Shown here piece after piece: positions 1 through 6,437 of a stretch of DNA of 8,158 nucleotides. The notes below the pieces were generated by a model. That model worked only from the letters and a program-made list of their open reading frames with translations. It ran no database searches and had not been told where the DNA came from. The translations under genes and the position numbers were made by a program. The stretch covers positions 1 through 8,158 of the forward strand of contig JAFYNW010000357.1 in NCBI GenBank assembly GCA_017547995.1. Reading direction: 5' to 3'. Every line of letters starts with the position of its first letter. Position 1 is the first letter of the stretch. The DNA is from Clostridia bacterium (GTDB taxonomy: Bacteria > Bacillota > Clostridia > Oscillospirales > Butyricicoccaceae).

Positions 1-13
1 ATTATTCATTTTC

Positions 14-45
14 TCAGGCGGACCGCCGGGGACGTAGGTCCCTAC
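14..45. repeat. GC-rich palindromic intergenic repeat, copy 1
   Basis: Two adjacent small palindromes are visible. GGCGG-A-CCGCC lies at 17-27, and GGGAC-GTAG-GTCCC at 29-42, followed by TAC. Read on the minus strand the block begins GTAGGGAC and contains CGTCCC, the same two elements seen in the block near 7325-7350. It lies just outside the terminator of the transketolase operon. It looks like a degenerate member of a dispersed intergenic repeat family, but two diverged copies in one window are weak proof. Its left boundary may lie outside the window. Confidence 0.4.
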
Positions 46-90
46 AAAACAAAAACAAAAAACCCGAAGGAATCCTTCGGGTTTTTTTTA
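46..90 (-). terminator. Bidirectional intrinsic terminator after the transketolase operon
   Basis: A perfect 10-bp stem pairs AACCCGAAGG (61-70) with CCTTCGGGTT (74-83) around a 3-nt loop. Read on the minus strand, the stem is followed by a T-rich tract (complement of the A-rich run 46-60). It sits about 18 nt past the stop codon of the C-terminal transketolase subunit gene. On the plus strand the stem runs into an uninterrupted T8 (82-89), so it could also end a rightward transcript entering from outside the window. A bidirectional role is inferred from the A-tract/T-tract symmetry. Confidence 0.9.
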
Positions 91-101
91 TATCATATCA
101 A

Positions 102-1067
102 TTACTTCTTTGCGATAGCAGCCTTAGCAGCCTTTACGATTTCAGCAGCTGTGAGGTTGAATCTTTCACGGAGGTAGTCTTCTGTACCAACTTCGCCGAA
201 GATATCCTGAACGCCAACCATTTCCATTGGAGTTGGGCAGTTCTTAGCGAGGCAGTGAGCAACAGCAGAGCCGAGACCGCCGATAACGTTGTGGTTTTCA
301 GCTGTAACAACAGCGCCGCACTTCTTTGCGTAAGCAGGAATTGTTTCGTTGTCGAGTGGCTTCCATGTGAATGCGTTGAGAACTGCAGCAGAAATGCCTT
401 CCTTTGCGAGTTCGTCAGCAGCCTTGATAGCTTCGTGAAGCATGATACCACTTGCTACGATAACAACGTCATTACCGTCGCGAACTACAGGAGCCTTGCC
501 GAGCTCAAACTTGGAGCCTGGTTCAAAGATTTCCATAGCGTTCTTACGGAGGAGACGGATGTAGTATACACCGTGTGTATTTTCGAGTTCACGGATAACC
601 CATTCGAGCTGTACTGTGTCAGCTGGCTCGATGAGTGTGATTTCTGGGATGGACATAAGGCAGCCCATATCTTCGAATGGCATATGTGTGCCGCCGTTGT
701 AAGCAGCTGTTACGCCAGGGTCTGTACCAACGATACGAACGTTGTTCTTAGCGTAGGAGCAGGAGATGAAGATCTGGTCGAGAACACGACGTGTTGCGAA
801 TGGAGCGAAGGAGTGTGCGTATGGAACCATGCCAACAGCGGAGAGACCAGCTGCAACGCCGATCATGTTAGCTTCCTGGATACCGCAGTCGATAGCTCTT
901 TCTGGGAATTCCTTGAAGAATGCCTTTACGCCGGAGGAACCAACGAGGTCAGCATCGAGGATGCAGATCTTGTCGTTCTTTCTTGCCATATCGATGAGTG
1001 TGTCTGTGTAGACCTTTCTCATTTCAACAGCGGATTTTTCAAATGTATTTCTGATTGTGTAGCTCAT
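102..1067 (-). CDS. Transketolase, C-terminal subunit (pyrimidine-binding half)
   Basis: This 321-aa protein is the C-terminal half of a split transketolase. With the N-terminal half encoded upstream, it forms a cytosolic TPP enzyme that moves two-carbon ketol units between sugar phosphates in the non-oxidative pentose phosphate pathway. The pyrimidine-binding domain spans roughly residues 15-180. It contains GIQEANMIGVAAG (62-74) with the presumed catalytic Glu65 that activates TPP, and NGGTHMPFED (124-133) with the conserved His128. The C-terminal transketolase domain follows at about 195-315. A strong AAGGAGG site lies in the last codons of the upstream gene, and only one base separates the two genes, so translation is probably coupled. 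One oddity is that the usual GEDGPTHQ-type motif is replaced by AYNGGTHM. This puts Asn124 where classical transketolases have an Asp that governs sugar stereospecificity, so the family assignment is firm but the exact substrate is not. A related TPP-dependent ketol transferase is the alternative. Confidence 0.93.
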   Translation of the reverse strand: MSYTIRNTFEKSAVEMRKVYTDTLIDMARKNDKICILDADLVGSSGVKAFFKEFPERAIDCGIQEANMIGVAAGLSAVGMVPYAHSFAPFATRRVLDQIFISCSYAKNNVRIVGTDPGVTAAYNGGTHMPFEDMGCLMSIPEITLIEPADTVQLEWVIRELENTHGVYYIRLLRKNAMEIFEPGSKFELGKAPVVRDGNDVVIVASGIMLHEAIKAADELAKEGISAAVLNAFTWKPLDNETIPAYAKKCGAVVTAENHNVIGGLGSAVAHCLAKNCPTPMEMVGVQDIFGEVGTEDYLRERFNLTAAEIVKAAKAAIAKK

Positions 1068-1068
1068 T

Positions 1069-1911
1069 TTATGCTTCCTCCTTTACCTTTGCAAGAGTTT
1101 CTTCTGCAAGCTTAAGGGATTCAACCATATCTTCAGGCTTGAACTTGAGATGGTGGTTGTTAGGGAACTGAGAAAGGCAGAGAGGACAGCCGTTGCCCTT
1201 GATTGTGTCAAGAACGATAACGGATGGAACACCCTTTGTATTCTTAGCGTTTGTGATAGCTTCTTCGATGGAAGCGATGTCGTGGCCGTTAACCTTTACA
1301 GTGTGGCAGCCGAAGGATGCAAACTTATCAACCATATCGCCAAGGTTGAGGATATCTTCTGTTGTACCGTCAAGCTGGAGCTTGTTGTAGTCAACAAAGA
1401 TGATAAGATTGTCAAGCTTCTGGTGAGCAGCAAACATAGCGCCTTCCCATACCTGACCTTCGTTGCATTCGCCATCGCCGAGGATGAGGTATGTGTACTT
1501 GTCGCTCTTCTTGATCTTGTTGCCGAGAGCGATACCGCAAGCTGTGCTCATGCCCTGACCGAGAGAACCTGTTGTCATATCAACGCCAGGAGTCTTGAGT
1601 CTGTCACAATGGCTTGGGAGAATTGTGCCGCCCTGGTTGAGTGTGAGAAGAACTTCGAGAGGGAAATAGCCCTTGAGCGCGAGTGTAGCATAGAGAGCAG
1701 GACCAGCGTGACCCTTGGAAATAACAAGTCTGTCACGGTCTTCCATCTGTGGGTTCTTTGGATCGATGTGCATTTCTTTACCGTAGAGAACGGCAAGTGT
1801 TTCAACAATGGACATAGAGCCGCCTACGTGGCCGAAGCCGAGGTTCATAAACTCCTTGAGAGTTTCGACTCTGATTTCCTCTGCAAAAACACGAAGCTCT
1901 TTAGTATTCAT
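1069..1911 (-). CDS. Transketolase, N-terminal subunit (TPP diphosphate-binding half)
   Basis: This 280-aa protein is the N-terminal half of the split transketolase and binds the diphosphate end of TPP through Mg2+. Visible motifs, in order, are GHVGGSMS (27-34, His28), SKGHAGPALY (65-74, His68), a PSHCDRLKTPG segment (99-109, His101) and TTGSLGQG (113-120). These are followed by the TPP motif GDGE (145-148) running to Asn176 in DYNKLQ. The length is typical for this subunit, against about 650-670 aa for a fused transketolase. The start is ATG at 1911 on the minus strand, with a modest GAGG-type site about 10 nt upstream. It is the first gene of the operon, followed after one base by the C-terminal subunit. 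The segment near 240-257 (GNGCPLCLSQFPNNHHLKF) is less standard than the motifs before it, although the paired histidines could fill the role of the usual late active-site His. That last point is inference. Confidence 0.93.
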   Translation of the reverse strand: MNTKELRVFAEEIRVETLKEFMNLGFGHVGGSMSIVETLAVLYGKEMHIDPKNPQMEDRDRLVISKGHAGPALYATLALKGYFPLEVLLTLNQGGTILPSHCDRLKTPGVDMTTGSLGQGMSTACGIALGNKIKKSDKYTYLILGDGECNEGQVWEGAMFAAHQKLDNLIIFVDYNKLQLDGTTEDILNLGDMVDKFASFGCHTVKVNGHDIASIEEAITNAKNTKGVPSVIVLDTIKGNGCPLCLSQFPNNHHLKFKPEDMVESLKLAEETLAKVKEEA

Positions 1912-1947
1912 AGTCTAATTACCTCGTTTACAGAATATTATAATTAT

Positions 1948-1976
1948 AATATACCAAAAAAACAGCATAAGTGCAA
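1948..1976 (-). promoter_or_regulatory. Putative sigma-A promoter for the transketolase operon
   Basis: On the minus strand TTGCAC (complement of 1971-1976) and TATATT (complement of 1948-1953) are separated by 17 bp. The bases TGG sit directly before the -10, giving an extended -10 element. The predicted start lies about 30 nt upstream of the ATG at 1911. A second AT-rich TATAAT-like string lies a few bases downstream, so the exact -10 is ambiguous. Confidence 0.65.
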
Positions 1977-2176
1977 GTGTAAAAATGGGGAAAAAGCAAT
2001 ATTTGTGTCACGATTTTTCCTTTTTCCGCTTCATCTGACAAAGGGAGATTTAACGGGCAGAGGCAAAAAACGGCAGAGGTCGACCGGATTACGCGATTTT
2101 GTTAGAGAATTATCACAATTTACCATATTTTTAGACTCTTTTTGCTGAAAAGTTATGGAAATTTTCGATTTTTTTG
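1977..2176. other. Intergenic stretch with no recognisable gene
   Basis: This is the middle of the 437-bp divergent region between the transketolase and rnf operons. I see no reading frame with a plausible ribosome binding site, no tRNA or riboswitch-like fold and no terminator. A short direct repeat, GGCAGAGG, occurs twice between 2055 and 2081, separated by a few A-rich bases. From about 2100 to 2195 the sequence becomes strongly A/T-rich with T runs, which may serve as an UP-like element for the promoter that follows. Confidence 0.5.
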
Positions 2177-2205
2177 TTGAATTTTCAAAATAATTGGTAT
2201 ATAAT
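2177..2205 (+). promoter_or_regulatory. Putative sigma-A promoter for the rnf operon (distal)
   Basis: TTGAAT (2177-2182) and a perfect TATAAT (2200-2205) are separated by an ideal 17-bp spacer, with A/T-rich sequence upstream. Transcription would begin near 2212 and leave a leader of about 135 nt before the rnfC ATG. That leader contains both the palindrome at 2237-2261 and the Rex-like site at 2278-2295. Confidence 0.65.
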
Positions 2206-2236
2206 ATTAGATGGAAGAAATCGAAGTATTTCAGGC

Positions 2237-2261
2237 GTAAGGCGGTATAATACCGCCTTAC
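2237..2261 (+). promoter_or_regulatory. Perfect palindrome/hairpin in the rnf leader
   Basis: The arms GTAAGGCGGTA (2237-2247) and TACCGCCTTAC (2251-2261) are perfectly complementary around a TAA loop, giving a GC-containing 11-bp stem. The sequence after it, ACTTGTTTT (2262-2270), is only moderately T-rich. It could be a weak intrinsic terminator acting as an attenuator, a 5' stabilising hairpin, or a dyad bound by a regulator. The centre also reads TATAAT (2246-2251), but no credible -35 is found 16-18 bp upstream, so a promoter here is less likely. The dyad is certain; its role is inference. Confidence 0.6.
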
Positions 2262-2277
2262 ACTTGTTTTAAGGAGT

Positions 2278-2295
2278 TTGTTATCAACGTAACAA
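2278..2295. promoter_or_regulatory. Putative Rex (NADH/NAD+ sensing repressor) operator
   Basis: The 18-bp site TTGTTATCAACGTAACAA matches the clostridial Rex consensus TTGTTAANNNNTTAACAA at 12 of 14 specified positions. The two mismatches are symmetrical, at the innermost bases next to the spacer. The dyad extends outward to AGTTTGTTA (2275-2283) and TAACAAACT (2290-2298). Rex represses NADH-reoxidising and energy genes until the NADH/NAD+ ratio rises, and an NAD+-reducing Rnf complex is a sensible target. The site lies about 66 bp past the predicted start of the distal promoter, so it would act as a roadblock there. It would act classically if a closer promoter (2298-2324) is used. The rex gene is not in this window. 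Confidence 0.6.
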
Positions 2296-2297
2296 AC

Positions 2298-2324
2298 TTG
2301 ATTCCATCATACGTTAATTATAAA
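2298..2324 (+). promoter_or_regulatory. Possible proximal rnf promoter next to the Rex-like site
   Basis: TTGATT (2298-2303) and TATAAA (2319-2324) are separated by 15 bp, which is shorter than ideal. Transcription would start near 2331, only about 18 nt before the rnfC ATG but still upstream of most of its ribosome binding site. Its interest is that the Rex-like dyad would then abut the -35 box, the usual place for a repressor. The evidence is weak. Confidence 0.2.
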
Positions 2325-2348
2325 TCTCATATACAGAAGGGAAGTTCT

Positions 2349-3659
2349 ATGGTTTACACATTTAAAAGAGGAACACACCCGGACGGCAACAAGGAACACA
2401 CACAGGATAAGTCCATTGAAATCCTCAAGGCTCCTGAATACGTTGTGCTTCCTGTATCGATGCACATCGGTGCTCCTGCAAAGGTTCTCGTCAAGGCGGG
2501 CGACACAGTAAAGCTCGGTCAGATGATTGCTGAAGCAGGCGGCTTTGTCAGCGCACCTGTACACGCTACCGTTTCGGGCACAGTTACAAAGGTAGAGCCT
2601 CGTTTGCATCCAAACGGAAGCAAGGTTATGTCTGTTGTCATCGAAAACGACTTCAATGACACGTGGGATGACAGCGTTCAGCCGTTCGACTATGAAAATA
2701 TGACACAGGATGAGCTTTGCGATGCTCTTATGAAGTCGGGTATCGTCGGCCACGGCGGTGCGGCTTTCCCTACACACGTAAAGGTAAAGAGTGGTATCGG
2801 CAACATCGATACTATCATCATCAACGGTGCAGAATGTGAGCCTTACATCACATCCGACCATCGCCTTCTTCTCGAAAGACCTGAAGAAATCATTACAGGT
2901 ATCGAAATCCTCATGAAGATTTTCGGTGTGCGTAATGCAAAGCTGGCTATCGAAAAGAACAAGTCCAATACTTTCGAAAGAATCGAAGAGCTCCTCGCTC
3001 ACAACGACGGCATCGAGCTCTGTCCTCTCGAAGTAAAGTATCCACAGGGTGCTGAAAAGCAGCTTATCTATGCTGTAACTCAGCGTGAAGTGCCTTCCAA
3101 GAAGCTTCCTGCAGACGCAGGCTGTGCAGTATTCAACGTCGACACTTGCGGCGCTATCTGCAGATACTTCACACTCGGCCAGCCTATGTACCGCCGTATC
3201 GTAACAGTATCCGGCTCGGCTATCTCCAACCCTAAGAATCTTGAAGTACGTATAGGTACTCCAATCTCCAACCTCGTTGAATTCTGCGGCGGCTTCGTAC
3301 GCGACCCTTATAAGCTCCTTATGGGCGGTCCTATGATGGGCGTTGCTCAGTTCACAACTGACATCCCTGTTATCAAGGGTACTAACGCTTTCCTCGCATT
3401 TGACAAGACAGGCGACCTTCCAAAGCCAACTCAGTGTATCAGATGCGGCAGATGTGTGGACGTATGCCCAATGAGCCTTATGCCTACATATCTCTATCAC
3501 ATGAATGAAAAGAACAATCTCGACGGTCTCGTTGGCTATAACACAATGGACTGCATCGAATGTGGCGCATGTACTTATATCTGTCCTGCAAAGCTCCCAC
3601 TCGTTCAGGGTATCAGAGCCGGCAAGCACAAGATTATTGCAAGTCAGCCAAAGAAGTAA
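2349..3659 (+). CDS. rnfC: RnfC, electron-transport complex subunit (NADH-binding, ferredoxin:NAD+ oxidoreductase)
   Basis: RnfC is the peripheral cytoplasmic subunit of the Rnf complex. It carries Fe-S clusters and is the likely site of NAD+ reduction. I chose ATG at 2349 (436 aa) because it has an AGAAGGGA site about 7 nt upstream and begins MVYTFKRGTHP, the usual RnfC opening. A TTG at 2298 in the same frame would add 17 residues but has no suitable site and lies on the Rex-like dyad. Features in order are an N-terminal barrel-sandwich region (about 30-85), the nucleotide/flavin-binding segment GIVGHGGAAFPTHVK (131-145) with NGAECEPYITSDH (159-171), an SLBB-like segment (about 284-315), and two [4Fe-4S] motifs with Cys 363/366/369/373 and 402/405/408/412. 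The protein lacks the long Ala/Lys-rich C-terminal extension of enterobacterial RnfC/RsxC, as expected for Clostridia. It is the first gene of the rnf operon. Confidence 0.96.
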   Translation: MVYTFKRGTHPDGNKEHTQDKSIEILKAPEYVVLPVSMHIGAPAKVLVKAGDTVKLGQMIAEAGGFVSAPVHATVSGTVTKVEPRLHPNGSKVMSVVIENDFNDTWDDSVQPFDYENMTQDELCDALMKSGIVGHGGAAFPTHVKVKSGIGNIDTIIINGAECEPYITSDHRLLLERPEEIITGIEILMKIFGVRNAKLAIEKNKSNTFERIEELLAHNDGIELCPLEVKYPQGAEKQLIYAVTQREVPSKKLPADAGCAVFNVDTCGAICRYFTLGQPMYRRIVTVSGSAISNPKNLEVRIGTPISNLVEFCGGFVRDPYKLLMGGPMMGVAQFTTDIPVIKGTNAFLAFDKTGDLPKPTQCIRCGRCVDVCPMSLMPTYLYHMNEKNNLDGLVGYNTMDCIECGACTYICPAKLPLVQGIRAGKHKIIASQPKK

Positions 3660-3671
3660 AGGAGGAGAAAT

Positions 3672-4673
3672 ATGTCAGAACTTATGAAAGTCAAGGTTTC
3701 CTCCTCGCCTCATATCCGTGCGGAGGACTCCACACGTTCGATTATGCTCGACGTTATCATCGCACTCATGCCTGCATTGGCAGTAGGCATCTTCGTATTC
3801 GGCGGCAGAGCAGCCGTTCACGCTATCGTCTGCGTGCTTACGTCTGTACTCGCTGAATACGTATATCAGAAGCTTATGCACAAGCCTATCGCTGCTTTCG
3901 ATGGCTCTGCTGCAGTAACAGGTCTTCTTCTCGCCCTCTCCTTGCCTGTATCCGCTCCATTGTGGATCAGCATCGTGGGCTCTCTCTTCGCTATTATCAT
4001 CGTAAAGCAGCTTTACGGCGGTATCGGCAAAAACTTCATGAACCCAGCCCTCGCAGCAAGAGCTTTCCTCTTCTCCTGGTCCGGTATCATGACAACTTAC
4101 ACGGCTATCAGAACAAAGCTTCCGCTTTTCACATCCACATACGACGTTGTATCCTCTGCAACTCCTATGGCACAGCTCAAGCTCGGCGTTATGCCTGATG
4201 CAAGTGCTATGGATATGGTGCTCGGTATGACTCCTGGCTGTATCGGTGAAACATCTGCTCTCGCTCTCGTGGCAGGCGCTGTATATCTCCTTTACAGACG
4301 TGTTATCACATGGCACATCCCTGTGTCCTACCTCGGTACAGTCGCTCTCATCACATTCCTTTTCCCACGTGTACCTGGCCAGAACTTCCAGTGTATGCTT
4401 GCGGAAATCTGCGCAGGTGGTATCCTCATCGGTGCATGCTTCATGGCTAACGACTATACAACTTCCCCAATCAACAAGCGCGGTCAGATTGTATACGGTA
4501 TCGGCTGTGGTGCCATCACAATTCTTATCCGTTACTTCGGCTCATATCCGGAAGGCGTAACTTACGCTATCCTCATTATGAATGCAACAGTTTACCTTAT
4601 CGAAAAGGCAACTGCAAGCCGCGTATTCGGCCATAAGGTAAAACCTTTTGAAATGGGAGGTCAGGGTAAATAA
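3672..4673 (+). CDS. rnfD: RnfD, membrane subunit with covalent FMN
   Basis: RnfD is an integral membrane subunit of the Rnf complex, homologous to NqrB, and is thought to form part of the ion path. The 333-aa sequence has many hydrophobic segments, for example about 25-60, 80-112, 195-232, 245-258, 272-290 and 296-310. It also has the family motif NFMNPALAARAFLF (121-134). The covalent FMN attachment site is read as D158-V-V-S-S-A-T164-P, with Thr164 the predicted acceptor. The usual form is SGAT; here it is SSAT, with the upstream Asp retained. A GGAGGAG site (3661-3667) precedes the ATG, and only 12 bases separate it from the rnfC stop. Its TAA shares one base with the rnfG ATG, which suggests translational coupling. 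An ApbE-type flavin transferase would be needed for FMN loading, and none is encoded in this window. Confidence 0.96.
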   Translation: MSELMKVKVSSSPHIRAEDSTRSIMLDVIIALMPALAVGIFVFGGRAAVHAIVCVLTSVLAEYVYQKLMHKPIAAFDGSAAVTGLLLALSLPVSAPLWISIVGSLFAIIIVKQLYGGIGKNFMNPALAARAFLFSWSGIMTTYTAIRTKLPLFTSTYDVVSSATPMAQLKLGVMPDASAMDMVLGMTPGCIGETSALALVAGAVYLLYRRVITWHIPVSYLGTVALITFLFPRVPGQNFQCMLAEICAGGILIGACFMANDYTTSPINKRGQIVYGIGCGAITILIRYFGSYPEGVTYAILIMNATVYLIEKATASRVFGHKVKPFEMGGQGK

Positions 4674-5233
4674 TGAAAATCAAAAATGAAACAGTTCGCC
4701 TTGTTGCCCTTCTTTTCACATTCTGTGCAGTAGTTGCTCTCGTTCTCGCAGGTATCAATATGATTACAAAGCCTGTAATCGCAGAGGTAGAAGCAGAAAA
4801 GACAAGAGAGTCTCTCCTCAAGGTATGTCCATCCGCAACAGACTTCGCTGTTGTTGAATATGACAAGGTGGCTAATCCAAACATCCTCGAAGCTTACGAG
4901 CTTACAAAGCTCGGCCAGACAGCAGGCTACGGCGTGCTCGTTTCCACACAGGGCTTCGGCGGCGAAATCAAGATGATGGTCGGCGTTGCAAACAACGGCA
5001 GAGTTCTTGGTGTAAGCATCATCAATCTTTCTGAAACTCCTGGTCTTGGTACAAAGGCAGCAGACAGCGAATGGCTCAATCAGTTCGTTCTCAAGACATC
5101 CCCTTATAAGGTTGTCAAGGGTAAGGCTGAAGCAGCCAACGAAGTTGTTGCAGTAACAAGTGCCACAGTTACTTCCAAGGCTGTAACAGCAGGTGTTGAA
5201 GCCGCAATCGCATTCGCAGGAGGTCTTCAGTAA
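4673..5233 (+). CDS. rnfG: RnfG, flavin-carrying subunit (FMN-binding domain)
   Basis: RnfG is a single-pass membrane protein, homologous to NqrC, whose FMN domain lies outside the cytoplasm and relays electrons. The sequence has one N-terminal hydrophobic helix (about 8-30). An FMN-binding domain (about 80-180) follows, including GFGGEIKMMVGV (94-105) and ETPGLGTKA (121-129). At 186 aa it is at the short end for the family. The predicted flavin acceptor is Thr165 in VAVTSATVTSKAV. This differs from the usual D-x-x-S-G-A-T: the Asp is replaced by Val159, and the SGA by TSA. The start codon overlaps the rnfD stop by one base (TAATG), with GGGAGG at 4655-4660. The stop overlaps the rnfE start in the same way. 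Membership is clear from domain and gene order; whether it is flavinylated normally is open. Confidence 0.94.
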   Translation: MKIKNETVRLVALLFTFCAVVALVLAGINMITKPVIAEVEAEKTRESLLKVCPSATDFAVVEYDKVANPNILEAYELTKLGQTAGYGVLVSTQGFGGEIKMMVGVANNGRVLGVSIINLSETPGLGTKAADSEWLNQFVLKTSPYKVVKGKAEAANEVVAVTSATVTSKAVTAGVEAAIAFAGGLQ

Positions 5234-5832
5234 TGAATAAGTATCTTAAACAGCTTAAAGAGGGTATCCTCACAAATAACCCTGTTCTTGTACAGCTCAT
5301 CGGTATGTGTCCTACACTTGCCACAAGTACAAGTCTTGAAAACGGTCTCGGTATGGGCCTTGCGGCGACAGCAGTTCTCATCTGCTCCAACGTAATGGTT
5401 TCCCTCCTCCGTAAAATCATCCCACAGAAGATCAGAATCGCGTCCTACGTTGTAATCATTTCCGGCTTCGTAACAGCTATCGAAATGCTTATGAAGGCAT
5501 ATCTTCCTGATCTTGCCGATTCTCTCGGTCTCTTCATCCCACTCATCGTTGTTAACTGTATCATTCTTGCACGTGCTGAAGCTTTCGCTTCCAAGAATGG
5601 TCCTGTTGCTTCTGCAGTTGACGGTCTTGCAATGGGCCTCGGCTTTACTTTCGCTCTTGCTATCCTTGCATCCGTACGTGAAATCCTCGGCAACGGCACA
5701 ATCTACGGCATTCCTGTATTCGGCAGCAGCTTCCAGCCTGCATCCATTATGATTATGCCATCCGGTGCCTTCCTTGCTCTCGGCTTCATCATCGCTGCAT
5801 TCCAGAAAATTCTCAAGAAAGGGGATAACTAA
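5233..5832 (+). CDS. rnfE: RnfE, integral membrane subunit
   Basis: RnfE (199 aa) is a polytopic membrane protein homologous to NqrD. It pairs with RnfA in inverted topology to hold an intramembrane iron-sulfur centre and form the ion-translocating core. The two expected cysteines are present: Cys26 in IGMCPTLA and Cys109 in VVNCIILARAEAFAS. Both belong to half-helix motifs typical of the family. Hydrophobic stretches lie at about 40-60, 68-90, 98-115, 130-150 and 172-193. The ATG overlaps the rnfG stop codon by one base, and AGGAGGT (5218-5224) lies 8 nt upstream, so it is well placed for coupled translation. Two bases separate its stop from the rnfA start. The length is normal for clostridial RnfE, and nothing appears damaged. 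Confidence 0.96.
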   Translation: MNKYLKQLKEGILTNNPVLVQLIGMCPTLATSTSLENGLGMGLAATAVLICSNVMVSLLRKIIPQKIRIASYVVIISGFVTAIEMLMKAYLPDLADSLGLFIPLIVVNCIILARAEAFASKNGPVASAVDGLAMGLGFTFALAILASVREILGNGTIYGIPVFGSSFQPASIMIMPSGAFLALGFIIAAFQKILKKGDN

Positions 5833-5834
5833 TC

Positions 5835-6422
5835 ATGACGTTAACTGAAATTTTCGCCCTTTCTCTGGGTGCTATCCTCATCGAAAACTATATCTTCGTT
5901 AAGTTCCTCGGTATCTGCTCCTTCCTCGGCGTTTCCAAGAAGATGGACACAGCTTTTGGTATGGGTATGGCTGTTATCTTCGTTATGACAGTTGCTTCCG
6001 CTGTAACTTACGTTGTGAACAGATTCATTCTCGTTCCGCTCAACATCGGCTATATGCAGACAGTTGCATTTATCCTTGTTATCGCATCCCTCGTACAGTT
6101 CGTTGAAATGCTTCTCATGAAGATGATGCCGGCTCTTTATCAGGCTCTCGGTATCTTCCTCCCACTCATCACAACAAACTGTGCTATCCTCGGTGCGGCT
6201 CTCCTCAACATCACAAACGAGCTCAACTTCATCGGCAGCGTTATCTACGGTCTCTCTGCAGGTATCGGTTTCACACTCGCTATCGTGTTGTTCGCAAGCG
6301 TAAGACAGAGACTCATCCTCTCTGATTGTCCAAAGGCCTTTGAAGGCTTCCCTATAGCTCTCGTCACAGCGGCTCTTCTCGCTATGTCGTTCATGGGCTT
6401 CCAGGGTCTCAAGATCTGGTAA
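5835..6422 (+). CDS. rnfA: RnfA, integral membrane subunit
   Basis: RnfA (195 aa) is a polytopic membrane protein homologous to NqrE and the pseudo-symmetric partner of RnfE. Its conserved cysteines are Cys28 in FLGICSFLGVSKK and Cys116 in LITTNCAILGAAL, which with those of RnfE are expected to bind the intramembrane [2Fe-2S] centre. The IENYIFVKFLG segment (16-26) is a family hallmark. Hydrophobic segments lie at about 5-25, 41-62, 75-95, 105-125, 133-155 and 172-190. The ATG follows the rnfE stop by two bases, with AAAGGGG about 12 nt upstream. It shares the same overall fold as RnfE but little direct sequence identity, consistent with an ancient duplication. Confidence 0.96.
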   Translation: MTLTEIFALSLGAILIENYIFVKFLGICSFLGVSKKMDTAFGMGMAVIFVMTVASAVTYVVNRFILVPLNIGYMQTVAFILVIASLVQFVEMLLMKMMPALYQALGIFLPLITTNCAILGAALLNITNELNFIGSVIYGLSAGIGFTLAIVLFASVRQRLILSDCPKAFEGFPIALVTAALLAMSFMGFQGLKIW

Positions 6423-6437
6423 TAAGGGGGTCATAAA

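Noticed and set aside
1..45. Possible end of a rightward gene entering the window from the left
   Set aside because: The stretch is too short and GC-rich/palindromic to support a coding call. The plus-strand T8 after the hairpin permits such a gene upstream but does not show it.
2055..2081. GGCAGAGG direct repeat in the intergenic region as a possible operator pair or CRISPR fragment
   Set aside because: The repeat is only 8 bp and occurs twice, without symmetry, further units or a clear relation to either promoter.
2271..2276. AAGGAG in the rnf leader as a ribosome binding site for a leader peptide or for a TTG start of rnfC at 2298
   Set aside because: No start codon lies at a proper distance: the TTG at 2278 is one base away and gives a 4-codon frame, and the TTG at 2298 is 21 bases away. 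The ATG at 2349 has its own good site and matches the conserved RnfC N-terminus.
2307..3629. A 440-codon open frame on the strand opposite rnfC, and similar long antisense frames opposite rnfA/rnfB (5841-7130) and the transketolase genes (255-1115, 1150-2148)
   Set aside because: These are shadows of the real genes, caused by scarcity of TTA, CTA and TCA codons. Their translations are Cys/His/Ser-rich without any recognisable domain, and the sense frames are unmistakable Rnf and transketolase proteins.
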